Assembly (NCBI GenBank): GCA_934717555.1
Contig: CAKUYY010000023.1
Span: forward strand, 1 to 21,408
Direction: 5' to 3'
DNA length: 21,408 bases
Source of the DNA: an uncultured Clostridium sp.
Lineage (GTDB): Bacteria > Bacillota > Clostridia > Oscillospirales > Acutalibacteraceae
The stretch's first letter is position 1. The number at the start of each line of letters is the position of its first letter. Positions 1-7,031 of this stretch are shown in pieces. The notes beneath the pieces were generated by a model. It was not told the DNA's origin and searched no databases. It saw only the letters and a list, made by a program, of their open reading frames with translations. The position numbers and the translations under genes are program-made.

Positions 1-1
1 C

Positions 2-475
2 CTGATTCCTTATATTGGAGGAGAAGAGGAAAAATCTGAGCAGGAACCCATGAAGATCTGGGGCCATATCGAGGACGATAAAATTGTCAACGCTTCTACT
101 CCCAGCATCACTTCCCAGTGCCTGCGCGTCCCGGTAAGCGACGGCCATACCGCGGCGGTGTTTGTGTCCTTGGATCAGAAGGTGTCCAAAGAGGAGATCA
201 TTAAACGGTGGGAATCTTATCAGGGAAGAGCACAGGAACTCAATCTGCCCAGCGCTCCCAAGCACTTCCTTCATTATTTTGCAGAGGATGCCCGTCCCCA
301 GATTAAAACTGAACGCAACCTGGAGAACGGTATGGCTGTTTCTATCGGCCGCCTGCGCCCGGATACCCAATATGATTATAAGTTTGTCTGCATGTCCCAT
401 AATACCCTGCGCGGCGCTGCCGGCGGCGCTGTTTTGATGGCGGAGCTGTTATGCGCAGAGGGATACTTGGATTAA
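2..475 (+). CDS. asd: Aspartate-semialdehyde dehydrogenase, C-terminal part (5' end outside window)
   Basis: This is the last 157 codons of an open frame entering from the left edge. The enzyme reduces aspartyl phosphate to aspartate semialdehyde with NADPH in the cytosol, the branch point to diaminopimelate/lysine and threonine/methionine. The dehydrogenase dimerisation-domain signature RVPVSDGHTAAV lies about 42-53 residues into the visible part, and the C-terminus GAAGGAVLMAELL is typical of the longer, archaeal-like Asd branch. The catalytic cysteine and NADP-binding motif must lie upstream of the window. An in-frame ATG at 50 is internal: the homologous sequence reads through it from position 2. 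dapA starts 36 bases after the stop, so the two are probably co-transcribed. Family assignment is firm; the exact branch is inferred. Confidence 0.9.
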   Translation: MIPYIGGEEEKSEQEPMKIWGHIEDDKIVNASTPSITSQCLRVPVSDGHTAAVFVSLDQKVSKEEIIKRWESYQGRAQELNLPSAPKHFLHYFAEDARPQIKTERNLENGMAVSIGRLRPDTQYDYKFVCMSHNTLRGAAGGAVLMAELLCAEGYLD

Positions 476-511
476 TATTACCAATCGGTTAAGAAGGGAG
501 TAAACCTTATT

Positions 512-1399
512 ATGAAAAAGACAGTGTTTACCGGTTCCGGCGTTGCTATCATTACCCCCATGCATTCCGACGGCTCTGTTAATTACGAAGTATTAAAGGA
601 ATTGATCGAATTCCAGATTAAAAACGGGACGGACGCTATTATTTCCTGTGGAACAACAGGGGAATCTGCGACCCTTTCCCACAAGGAACACTGTAAAGTC
701 ATCCAATTCACCATTGACCAGGTGGCTGGCCGTATTCCGGTAATCGCCGGGGCTGGCAGCAATGAAACCGCTTACGCGGTAGAGCTTTCCCGGGAAGCGG
801 AAAAAATGGGAGCCGACGCTTTGCTGGTGGTAACTCCCTATTACAACAAGACTTCCCAAAGGGGATTGGTCCGTCATTATAACGTAGTAGCGGATAGTGT
901 AAACGTCCCTATTATCCTTTATAATGTCCCCTCCCGTACAGGCTGCAACATTCAGCCGGAAACTTATGTGGAGCTGGCAAAGCATGAAAATATTGTGGCG
1001 GTCAAGGAGGCCAATGGAAATATTTCCGCTGTCGCCAAAACACTGGCCCTTTGCGGAGATCAACTGGATGTCTATTCTGGTAACGATGACCAGATAGCCG
1101 CTATTATGGCTTTGGGCGGAAAAGGCGTTATTTCCGTATTGGCTAACATCTGTCCCAAAGAAGTCCATGAAATGACACAGAAAATCCTAGATGGAGATGT
1201 GGCCGGCGGTGTCAAAATGCAGCTTGATTACATGAAGCTGGCTGATGCTATGTTCATGGATGTCAACCCTATCCCTGTTAAAGAAGCCGCAAATCTGATG
1301 GGTTACCAGTGCGGGGAATGCCGTTTACCGTTGGTCTCTATGAACGGTGATATGCAGGAACGTCTGAAAAAGGTAATGCAGGAATATCATCTTATCTAA
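512..1399 (+). CDS. dapA: 4-hydroxy-tetrahydrodipicolinate synthase
   Basis: This enzyme condenses pyruvate with aspartate semialdehyde, the first committed step to diaminopimelate and lysine; it acts in the cytosol, usually as a homotetramer. The 295-residue length is standard. Visible active-site residues are the GTTGE loop at 47-51 (Thr48), Tyr111 in PYYNK, Tyr137 in LYNVPSRTG, Arg142, and the Schiff-base Lys165 in VAVKEANG. These correspond to Thr44, Tyr107, Tyr133, Arg138 and Lys161 of the E. coli enzyme. The ATG at 512 is preceded by AGAAGGGAG with suitable spacing. The gene sits between asd and dapB, so substrate supply and product use are encoded side by side. A stable hairpin follows the stop (1408-1438). 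Confidence 0.97.
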   Translation: MKKTVFTGSGVAIITPMHSDGSVNYEVLKELIEFQIKNGTDAIISCGTTGESATLSHKEHCKVIQFTIDQVAGRIPVIAGAGSNETAYAVELSREAEKMGADALLVVTPYYNKTSQRGLVRHYNVVADSVNVPIILYNVPSRTGCNIQPETYVELAKHENIVAVKEANGNISAVAKTLALCGDQLDVYSGNDDQIAAIMALGGKGVISVLANICPKEVHEMTQKILDGDVAGGVKMQLDYMKLADAMFMDVNPIPVKEAANLMGYQCGECRLPLVSMNGDMQERLKKVMQEYHLI

Positions 1400-1407
1400 A
1401 GTAATAA

Positions 1408-1438
1408 CAAGGGGCTTTTTCCGTGTAAAAGCCCCTTG
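1408..1438 (+). other. Perfect 12-bp inverted repeat between dapA and dapB
   Basis: CAAGGGGCTTTT at 1408-1419 is exactly complementary to AAAAGCCCCTTG at 1427-1438, with a 7-base loop. No T-run follows the stem on the + strand; the Ts are inside the stem. It is therefore not a textbook terminator for dapA. It could be a partial terminator, an RNA-processing or stabilising element, or a protein site setting the dapA:dapB ratio. The hairpin is seen directly; the role is open. Confidence 0.7.
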
Positions 1439-1475
1439 CGTCCATATTGCACGGAGAAAAGGATGTTCAATAGCC

Positions 1476-2234
1476 ATGATTAAAATTCTGTTAAGCGGTT
1501 GCAATGGGAAAATGGGCCGGGTCATTGCGGATCTCGTTTCCCAGCGTGGCGATTGTCAAATTGCCGCCGGCATTGATTTAAATATGGAAAAAAGCGCGGA
1601 TTTCCCTGTTTACTCCTCTGTGAAGGATGTCAGGGAGCCCATTGACGTCGTGATCGATTTTTCCCATCCCTCTGTTTTATCTTCACTTCTCTCCTATGGG
1701 ATGAATCATAAGGTTCCCCTGGTACTGTGCACCACGGGATATTCCAAAGAACAGGTGGAAGAGTTGACACAAGCCTCTCAAAAAACGGCGATTTTCTATT
1801 CCCGCAATATGTCTTTGGGAATCAATCTGATGATCGAGCTTTCCAAAAAAGCCGCTATGGTTTTGGGGGAAAGTTTTGATATTGAAATTGTAGAAAAACA
1901 TCATAATCAAAAGATTGACGCTCCCAGTGGGACCGCCCTGATGATCGCCGATGGAATCTCCTCCGTTTTAAAGGAAAAGCCTCAATATGTTTACGACCGG
2001 CATTCCTATCGGAAGCCCAGAAGCAAACATGAGATTGGTCTTTCTTCTATTCGCGGAGGTACCATCGTGGGAGAACATGATGTTATTTTTGCTGGACGGG
2101 ACGAGGTTTTGACCATATCCCATAGCGCTCAGTCCAAGGAAGTTTTCGCCGTTGGATCTGTCAACGCAGCGGTTTATCTGGTAGGGCAACAGCCTGGTTT
2201 ATACACCATGTCTGATATGCTCGCTGATGCGTAA
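1476..2234 (+). CDS. dapB: 4-hydroxy-tetrahydrodipicolinate reductase
   Basis: This NAD(P)H-dependent enzyme makes tetrahydrodipicolinate, the second step of the diaminopimelate branch. It has an N-terminal Rossmann domain with the dinucleotide loop SGCNGKMGR at 7-15, then the catalytic/substrate signature EKHHNQKIDAPSGTA at 140-154. There His142/His143 and Lys146 are the expected catalytic and substrate-binding residues. The length of 252 residues is normal. The ATG at 1476 has AGAAAAGGATG upstream, a modest ribosome-binding site. It lies 76 bases after dapA, across a hairpin, and its stop (2232-2234) abuts the Shine-Dalgarno sequence of the ACT gene, which suggests translational coupling. 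Confidence 0.96.
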   Translation: MIKILLSGCNGKMGRVIADLVSQRGDCQIAAGIDLNMEKSADFPVYSSVKDVREPIDVVIDFSHPSVLSSLLSYGMNHKVPLVLCTTGYSKEQVEELTQASQKTAIFYSRNMSLGINLMIELSKKAAMVLGESFDIEIVEKHHNQKIDAPSGTALMIADGISSVLKEKPQYVYDRHSYRKPRSKHEIGLSSIRGGTIVGEHDVIFAGRDEVLTISHSAQSKEVFAVGSVNAAVYLVGQQPGLYTMSDMLADA

Positions 2235-2247
2235 AGGAGAATGTCTG

Positions 2248-2709
2248 ATGAATACAAAACCTGAAATTCATGTAAAGGACAATATTACCCTTGTTACCAT
2301 TGTGGATATTCCTTCTGATATCTGTGTATTTTCCAAAGTTTTTGACCAAATAGCGGAATATAGGATCAGCATTGATATGATTTCCGTTTCTCCTCCCCAG
2401 GGAGATCTGATCAGTATTTCGTTTACCATTGACGACGATGATCTGGGGCGCCTTCTGGAATTTACCGCTGATTTGCATAACAAACACAACGATGTGAAAC
2501 CTATTGTCAGCAGCGGGAACAGTAAAATCATTATCGATGATCCCGCGATGGAAACGACCCCCGGTGTAGCGGCTAATATTTTCCGCGCGGCCGCTTCTGT
2601 CAATTCTGATGTGCGCATTATCACTACGTCAGAAACTCAGATCAGCATTCTGGTGACAGAAGCAAGCTTTGACAGCACTTACGACGCTATTCAGAAAGCG
2701 CTAGGATAA
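2248..2709 (+). CDS. Free-standing tandem ACT-domain protein, aspartokinase-like regulatory domain
   Basis: The 153-residue protein consists of two ACT-like modules (about residues 8-75 and 85-153). It resembles the C-terminal regulatory part of aspartate kinase, with the PGVAANIFRAA helix-start typical of ACT domains in the second module. The amino-acid kinase catalytic domain is absent. ACT domains bind amino acids; a lysine or threonine sensor role, or a role as a regulatory subunit of an aspartokinase encoded elsewhere, is inferred from its place directly after asd-dapA-dapB. Start choice: the ATG at 2248 has AAAGGAGA seven bases upstream. An in-frame ATG at 2227 lies inside dapB and has no such site. 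The gene ends just before a strong terminator, so it closes the operon. Confidence 0.85.
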   Translation: MNTKPEIHVKDNITLVTIVDIPSDICVFSKVFDQIAEYRISIDMISVSPPQGDLISISFTIDDDDLGRLLEFTADLHNKHNDVKPIVSSGNSKIIIDDPAMETTPGVAANIFRAAASVNSDVRIITTSETQISILVTEASFDSTYDAIQKALG

Positions 2710-2740
2710 CGCACAACAAAACCTCATATTGATTACTTTT

Positions 2741-2786
2741 GATCCCCCTTTTCAGGAAGCAACTTCCTTGGAAGGGGGATCTTTTT
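2741..2786 (+). terminator. Rho-independent terminator of the asd-dapA-dapB-ACT operon
   Basis: GATCCCCCTT (2741-2750) pairs with AAGGGGGATC (2772-2781). The inner arms AGGAAG (2754-2759) and CTTCCT (2763-2768) extend the stem, and TTTTT follows at 2782-2786. This is a complete intrinsic terminator for rightward transcription. Confidence 0.93.
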
Positions 2787-2835
2787 ATCCATAGCAGAAA
2801 TGATACAAATAAAAATTTTTTACCTATGAGGAATT

Positions 2836-2864
2836 TTGACAAGGGAAACGATCAATTTTATAAT
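2836..2864 (+). promoter_or_regulatory. Perfect consensus sigma-A promoter for the MATE gene
   Basis: TTGACA at 2836-2841 and TATAAT at 2859-2864 are separated by exactly 17 bases, identical to the housekeeping consensus. The predicted start near 2871 leaves a leader of about 110 bases before the MATE start codon. Confidence 0.88.
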
Positions 2865-2886
2865 GGAATGGAAAGATATTGACTGA

Positions 2887-2921
2887 GACCTTATATACAA
2901 AGGGTTCTTGGCCTTTTGGTC
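2887..2921 (+). promoter_or_regulatory. Structured element in the MATE 5' leader
   Basis: In the leader RNA, GACC (2887-2890) can pair with GGTC (2918-2921), and AAAGG (2899-2903) with CCTTT (2912-2916). Further down, the octamer AGGAATAC occurs twice (2933-2940, 2949-2956). No T-run follows, so it is not a plain terminator. It does not match a riboswitch class I recognise, and regulation here is inference. Confidence 0.35.
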
Positions 2922-2981
2922 TTTCCTGGATAGGAATACAATCAAACAGGAATACTCTATCATGGATTTGGGGAACAGGAT

Positions 2982-4319
2982 ATGCAAAACGATTATTTGA
3001 TCCAGAAAAAACCTTTGCGTGCATTGCTGATTTTTTCTCTGCCTATCATCATAGGCAACCTATTCCAACAGACCTATACAATGGCGGATTCCGCCATTGT
3101 TGGGAGATTTGTTGGTCAACAGGCTTTGGCTGCTGTAGGGGCTTCCTACTCCCTGACTAATATTTTTATCTGTGTGGCAATTGGGGGCGGAATGGGGGCT
3201 TCCGTCATAGTAAGCCGTTATTTTGGGGCCAAGGAATATGCCAAAATGAAAACGGCAATCATCACCTCCTTCTTCGCCTTTCTTGTAATCAGTATTTTAC
3301 TGGGCAGCGTGGGCTTATTATGCAGTGGAGCTATCATGGTCCTTCTTCGTACACCCTCTGATATCCTGCATATGTCAGTAGAATATCTCAATATTTATTT
3401 TCTCGGCCTTCCCTTTCTTTTTATGTATAATATATTATCCGCTATGTTTAACGCACTGGGCAAATCTAAAATTCCACTTTATTTGTTAATTTTTTCTTCT
3501 GTCTTTAATGTCATTCTGGATTTAATCTTAGTCACTCAATTTCAGTTTGGTATTGCCGGGGTAGCATGGGCCACTTTGATCGCACAGGGTTTTTCCGCAG
3601 TGTTATCTTTTTTTGTTTTTCTCAGGCAATTGAAACAGCTGAAATGCGGGCATACCAAGCTGTTTGATCAACAGGAACTATTTTCCATGGCTAAAATTGC
3701 CCTACCGTCTATTTTACAGCAATCCACAGTTTCCATCGGCATGATGCTGGTACAGTCGGTTGTGAATAGCTTTGGCGCGGAAGCACTTGCGGGTTTTTCC
3801 GCGGCTATGCGTGTGGAATCTATTTGCATCGTGCCTATGAGCGGGATTGGTAACGCGGTGTCTTCCTATACCGCCCAGAATATCGGCGCGCACAAACAAG
3901 AACGAGTGGTAAAAGGATATCGTATCGCTGTTAAAATGGTACTGGTATGCGCCCTGATCATCGGGTTCATCCTGGAGTTATTCCATGGCCCCATTATTTC
4001 CTTCTTTTTGGGAGAGGAAGGGACGCCTGTGGCTATTTCCACAGGAGAAGGATATCTCACCTTTATGGGATGGTTTTTCTGCCTCATCGGTTTTAAAATG
4101 TCTGTAGACGGGTTGCTGCGCGGCGCCGGGGATATGAAGATGTTTACCATTGCCAATCTGGTAAACCTGTCCATTCGTGTGCTCCTTTCCATCGCCCTCG
4201 CGCCTAAGTTTGGAATTTCCATGATCTGGTTTGCCGTCCCAATTGGCTGGTTTGCAAATTGGCTCATCTCTTATCTGCAATACCGTACCGGGAAATGGAA
4301 ACAGATCTATCCTTCCTAA
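2982..4319 (+). CDS. MATE family multidrug efflux transporter
   Basis: This is a polytopic membrane protein of 445 residues, the usual MATE length, with about twelve hydrophobic segments in two similar halves. The N-terminal half shows the family pattern LPIIIGNLFQQTYTMADSAIVGRF near residues 20-43; the second half repeats it around residue 245 (ALPSILQQSTVSIG). MATE proteins export cationic drugs, dyes or metabolites in exchange for Na+ or H+; this one's substrate cannot be read from sequence. The ATG at 2982 has a weak GGGG/AGG ribosome-binding site despite the perfect promoter, so translation may be limiting. The gene is monocistronic, between a terminator on the left and a convergent terminator on the right. 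Confidence 0.93.
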   Translation: MQNDYLIQKKPLRALLIFSLPIIIGNLFQQTYTMADSAIVGRFVGQQALAAVGASYSLTNIFICVAIGGGMGASVIVSRYFGAKEYAKMKTAIITSFFAFLVISILLGSVGLLCSGAIMVLLRTPSDILHMSVEYLNIYFLGLPFLFMYNILSAMFNALGKSKIPLYLLIFSSVFNVILDLILVTQFQFGIAGVAWATLIAQGFSAVLSFFVFLRQLKQLKCGHTKLFDQQELFSMAKIALPSILQQSTVSIGMMLVQSVVNSFGAEALAGFSAAMRVESICIVPMSGIGNAVSSYTAQNIGAHKQERVVKGYRIAVKMVLVCALIIGFILELFHGPIISFFLGEEGTPVAISTGEGYLTFMGWFFCLIGFKMSVDGLLRGAGDMKMFTIANLVNLSIRVLLSIALAPKFGISMIWFAVPIGWFANWLISYLQYRTGKWKQIYPS

Positions 4320-4325
4320 AAAGAA

Positions 4326-4374
4326 ATCCCTATTTGTCTTCCGGCATTCAAAAGGCCGTAAAACAAATAGGGAT
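4326..4374. terminator. Bidirectional terminator between the MATE gene and the YesL-like gene
   Basis: ATCCCTATTTGT at 4326-4337 is exactly complementary to ACAAATAGGGAT at 4363-4374. Leftward transcripts meet a T-rich tail (TTCTTTTTA) after the stem; rightward ones have only CTTTCA. It is therefore strongest as the end of the - strand operon and can also serve the convergent MATE gene. Confidence 0.8.
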
Positions 4375-4392
4375 CTTTCAAGGCACTGATAT

Positions 4393-5331
4393 TTAGCGTT
4401 CTTCTTTCTTATTCACAGAGGAATCCTCAAAAAGGACTTCCTGTTCTAACAAAGATTTCTTTATGAGCTTACCATTCTCATAAACATATTCTGAGTTCTT
4501 TTTGGGGATTTCCCTCTCTTTTTCCTCTGTTTTTTCTTCTTTTTCCTCCTGGCTTTCCTGCTTCTGATAATAAGGCTTAATCAAGTAATCTTCAATATTG
4601 GGATAAACCGCAAAATTGACTGTAAAAGAAATAAAAGAAAACAAAAACAAACCGCACAATAGAAAAGCGATCAACATGGTAGGTATGCTCAATACACACA
4701 GGAAAAGCATCAATGCAAAAGATAGGATCAGCACTAAGGTGACTAAAATGTTCTGTTTAAATCCAGCTATCGATAAAATCCAAGCATTTTTATAAATAGC
4801 CTTCAAATTAAGTTCTAAGGTAATAATCATCAAAGGAATATAGTATTGCATAAAGAGGAAAATGACACAGAAAAGCAGGCAAACGACAAGGGGGATATAA
4901 AAGAAAGACCTTCCCTGTACAATCTGGAGGGAAGAAAAACGGATGGAGATATCCATAAACACAATAAACAAATAGGTGATGATTCCGTGTACCATCAGCT
5001 GTTTCCAATTAGATTTGGCCGTATCCCAAAAGTCGCTGAGGATAAAGGCATGTTCTTCCCTCGCATAATTGCGGGTAACATAGGTCAAACCTCCCAAAAA
5101 GGGGGCCAATAAAATCAATGGGATACAGGCGATATACAACACCACTCCTGTGGTGCCAAGGATAAAAACCAGTACCGCTGCGATAGCAACCGGAATAAGA
5201 AACAATAAGTTGAGTTTTAACAAGGGAAAAAACTTTCTTCCCAACAGCTCAAAATATAGGACGATCTTTTTTTTAGGCGGCGCATTTTTACTGACGCCAG
5301 GTCCTGGCTGACTATAATGAAACAATGGCAA
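4393..5331 (-). CDS. YesL-like (DUF624-type) polytopic membrane protein with charged C-terminal tail
   Basis: The protein of about 312 residues starts with a Pro/Lys-rich cytoplasmic stretch. A helix resembling the YesL/DUF624 pattern follows (LGRKFFPLLKLNLLFLIPV), then about six hydrophobic segments up to residue 240. It ends in a very charged Glu/Lys tail (about 250-275). The YesL family has no settled function; members often sit near sugar-uptake or cell-envelope genes. Start choice: AGGAG on the - strand directly abuts a TTG at 5340, leaving no spacing, whereas the in-frame TTG at 5331 has nine bases. I therefore prefer 5331, although 5340 is possible. The gene follows xerD by about 25 bases and ends at the bidirectional terminator. 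Family assignment is moderate. Confidence 0.72.
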   Translation of the reverse strand: MPLFHYSQPGPGVSKNAPPKKKIVLYFELLGRKFFPLLKLNLLFLIPVAIAAVLVFILGTTGVVLYIACIPLILLAPFLGGLTYVTRNYAREEHAFILSDFWDTAKSNWKQLMVHGIITYLFIVFMDISIRFSSLQIVQGRSFFYIPLVVCLLFCVIFLFMQYYIPLMIITLELNLKAIYKNAWILSIAGFKQNILVTLVLILSFALMLFLCVLSIPTMLIAFLLCGLFLFSFISFTVNFAVYPNIEDYLIKPYYQKQESQEEKEEKTEEKEREIPKKNSEYVYENGKLIKKSLLEQEVLFEDSSVNKKEER

Positions 5332-5356
5332 ATTTTCCAACTCCTATCCTGGAAAT

Positions 5357-6250
5357 TTAACGATCCTTTTTAGCCTTTGGGTGATAATAATGATAAGATT
5401 CTTGATAAAACTGGTCAAGAATTTGTACATATAATTGTGTAGAAGAGATATCAGCATGTCCCATCATGACCTGGATATCCCGAAGCTGCGCCCCATTTTC
5501 CAGCAAATGCAGCGCAAAAGAATGCCGCAATGTATGGGGGGTAATTTCCTTGGTAATATTTGCCTGAGATGCATAGGATTTGATAATCTTCCAAAACCCT
5601 TGACGGGAAATCCTCTGGCCGTTTAAATTGACAAACAAAGCCTGTCCCTCTGCTTCCCCTGGGTTTCCCCGGAATCGCAATAAGTAGTCAGATACCGCCT
5701 CTACCGCTGTAGGATAAACAGGTATCTTCCGATCGTTTTTTCCTCCCCGGCATAAGAGAACCTTTTCTTGGAAATTGAGGTCCCCGATATTAAGGGCTGT
5801 TAATTCTGAAACCCGGATCCCCGTGGCATATAACAGTTCCATCATGGCCCTATCCCGACACCCCTTCGCCTCAGATATCCTGGGCTGAGACAACAGCAAA
5901 TCCAATTCCTCGCTAGTCAAGATGTTTGGCAGCTTTCTCTTTATTTTTTCCCTCTTTATCTCCTGAGCAGGATTGTAAGAACAGCCTTCCTTTTGACAAA
6001 GATATTGATAATAACATCGGATTGAAGCGATATTCCTTGTTACCGTGGAGGCTGATCTCCCTTTCTCCTCCAGATATACGATATAGTCCCGAATCACTTG
6101 AGGAGTGGCCTGCTCCGGCTGGTCAATGGAACAATCCCACAAATATTGGATATAATGTTGCAAATCCTTCAGGTAAAACTGAATGGTATTATTGGAAAGC
6201 GCTTTTTGTGAAATGAGATATTGCTGAAACCCCTCCAAGTGTTCCGCCAT
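5357..6250 (-). CDS. xerD: Tyrosine recombinase XerD
   Basis: This site-specific recombinase resolves chromosome dimers at dif together with XerC, or a second copy, and FtsK/SpoIIIE. At 297 residues it matches the family length. It has an N-terminal SAM-like DNA-binding domain (about 1-85) and a C-terminal catalytic domain with all six expected residues: Arg146 (ATGIRVSEL), Lys171 (GGKNDRKIP), His239 and Arg242 (HTLRHSF), His265 (MGHADIS) and the nucleophile Tyr274. The motif after His265 reads SSTQLYVQI instead of the common STTQIYTH. Its position beside spoIIM matches other spore-forming Firmicutes and argues for the housekeeping XerD rather than a mobile integrase; there are no attachment-site repeats nearby. 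Confidence 0.92.
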   Translation of the reverse strand: MAEHLEGFQQYLISQKALSNNTIQFYLKDLQHYIQYLWDCSIDQPEQATPQVIRDYIVYLEEKGRSASTVTRNIASIRCYYQYLCQKEGCSYNPAQEIKREKIKRKLPNILTSEELDLLLSQPRISEAKGCRDRAMMELLYATGIRVSELTALNIGDLNFQEKVLLCRGGKNDRKIPVYPTAVEAVSDYLLRFRGNPGEAEGQALFVNLNGQRISRQGFWKIIKSYASQANITKEITPHTLRHSFALHLLENGAQLRDIQVMMGHADISSTQLYVQILDQFYQESYHYYHPKAKKDR

Positions 6251-6274
6251 CGTTTTCCCCTTTCTATTCCCTTT

Positions 6275-6922
6275 TCATTCCAAATGGATCACGCCTGATA
6301 GCAAAGCGGTCAGTACCATGTCCAACAAAGCGGCAATCGCCCCTAGAACTAAAATCATTCCATTACGGGTTAAATATTCCCGTAGCGCCGGGCTGGCCCC
6401 TCTTCCCTTTTTCCCTGAGGAAAAGCTAGCCCTGATCAGATCCTTTGAGAATCTCATTCCCTCCCGCGCGGATATTAAGATAGCCACAGAAGAGACCACC
6501 ATACCAGGAAGCATGACCACCGTATGAAATAATACCCCCTGCCAACCATAGCTAGCATATAGAAAACCGGAGGAAACCCCTAAACCAAATCCGCGGAAAA
6601 AGGGAAGGACTGGTATCAATATCGTTCCCCAAAGAGACATTCCCATCCATAATGTAGCCAATAGGAACAAAAAAACGGAGACAAAGGAAGCTGCAAATAT
6701 TCCTATCATCGTTTGGCCTTCCATTTGGAAATTACTAGAAAACAGGAAGTCTAATCTGGCCAGCATGGCTTCATCTGAATTCCTTGTGGCAATCGCCCCA
6801 CATATCATACCTGCTAATAGAATCACGGTGAGCAGAGCCAACATCCCTCTTCCCGCCAGCTCTTTTTTCAAAACACCAAAATCAAGATTTGGGGCCGTCG
6901 CAGAAAAATAAATCCTTTTCAT
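6275..6922 (-). CDS. spoIIM: Stage II sporulation protein M
   Basis: This is a 215-residue integral membrane protein, the same length as B. subtilis SpoIIM. With SpoIID and SpoIIP, SpoIIM anchors the peptidoglycan-degrading engulfment complex in the mother-cell membrane. The sequence has an N-terminal cytoplasmic stretch and about five hydrophobic segments, with the family-typical PFFRGFGLGVSSGFL in the middle. Start choice: AGGAGG immediately touches an ATG at 6928 but is six bases from the in-frame ATG at 6922, so 6922 is the likely start. It lies between proC and xerD on the same strand. A sigma-E-like promoter candidate lies 56 to 83 bases upstream (6978-7005), consistent with mother-cell expression. 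Confidence 0.88.
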   Translation of the reverse strand: MKRIYFSATAPNLDFGVLKKELAGRGMLALLTVILLAGMICGAIATRNSDEAMLARLDFLFSSNFQMEGQTMIGIFAASFVSVFLFLLATLWMGMSLWGTILIPVLPFFRGFGLGVSSGFLYASYGWQGVLFHTVVMLPGMVVSSVAILISAREGMRFSKDLIRASFSSGKKGRGASPALREYLTRNGMILVLGAIAALLDMVLTALLSGVIHLE

Positions 6923-6977
6923 ATACATCCTCCTGTTCGAACCGTTCTGTCCCTTCTAGGTCAAAACGGTTATTAAA

Positions 6978-7005
6978 AAGGTATGCGTCTAAAAAAAGAT
7001 TTATG
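6978..7005 (-). promoter_or_regulatory. Candidate sigma-E-type promoter for spoIIM
   Basis: Read on the - strand, CATAAAT (7005-6999) and CATACCTT (6985-6978) are 13 bases apart. This is close to the sporulation sigma-E pattern (an ATA-containing -35, then CATACAnT). It sits in the proC-spoIIM gap, where an engulfment-specific promoter would be expected. Support is pattern similarity only. Confidence 0.45.
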
Positions 7006-7031
7006 AATTCTTCAACTTTGCCGCTTCTTTC

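Noticed and set aside
593..1168. A 191-codon open frame on the - strand
   Set aside because: It is antisense to dapA, without family resemblance or a ribosome-binding site.
2879..3160. A 93-codon + strand frame over the MATE leader and start
   Set aside because: It overlaps the start of the MATE gene in another frame and has no homology signal; the MATE frame continues with clear membrane helices.
5357..6250. XerD-type recombinase as an integrase of a mobile element
   Set aside because: Its neighbours are proC and spoIIM, its length and catalytic residues fit the housekeeping enzyme, and no flanking direct repeats or cargo genes were seen.
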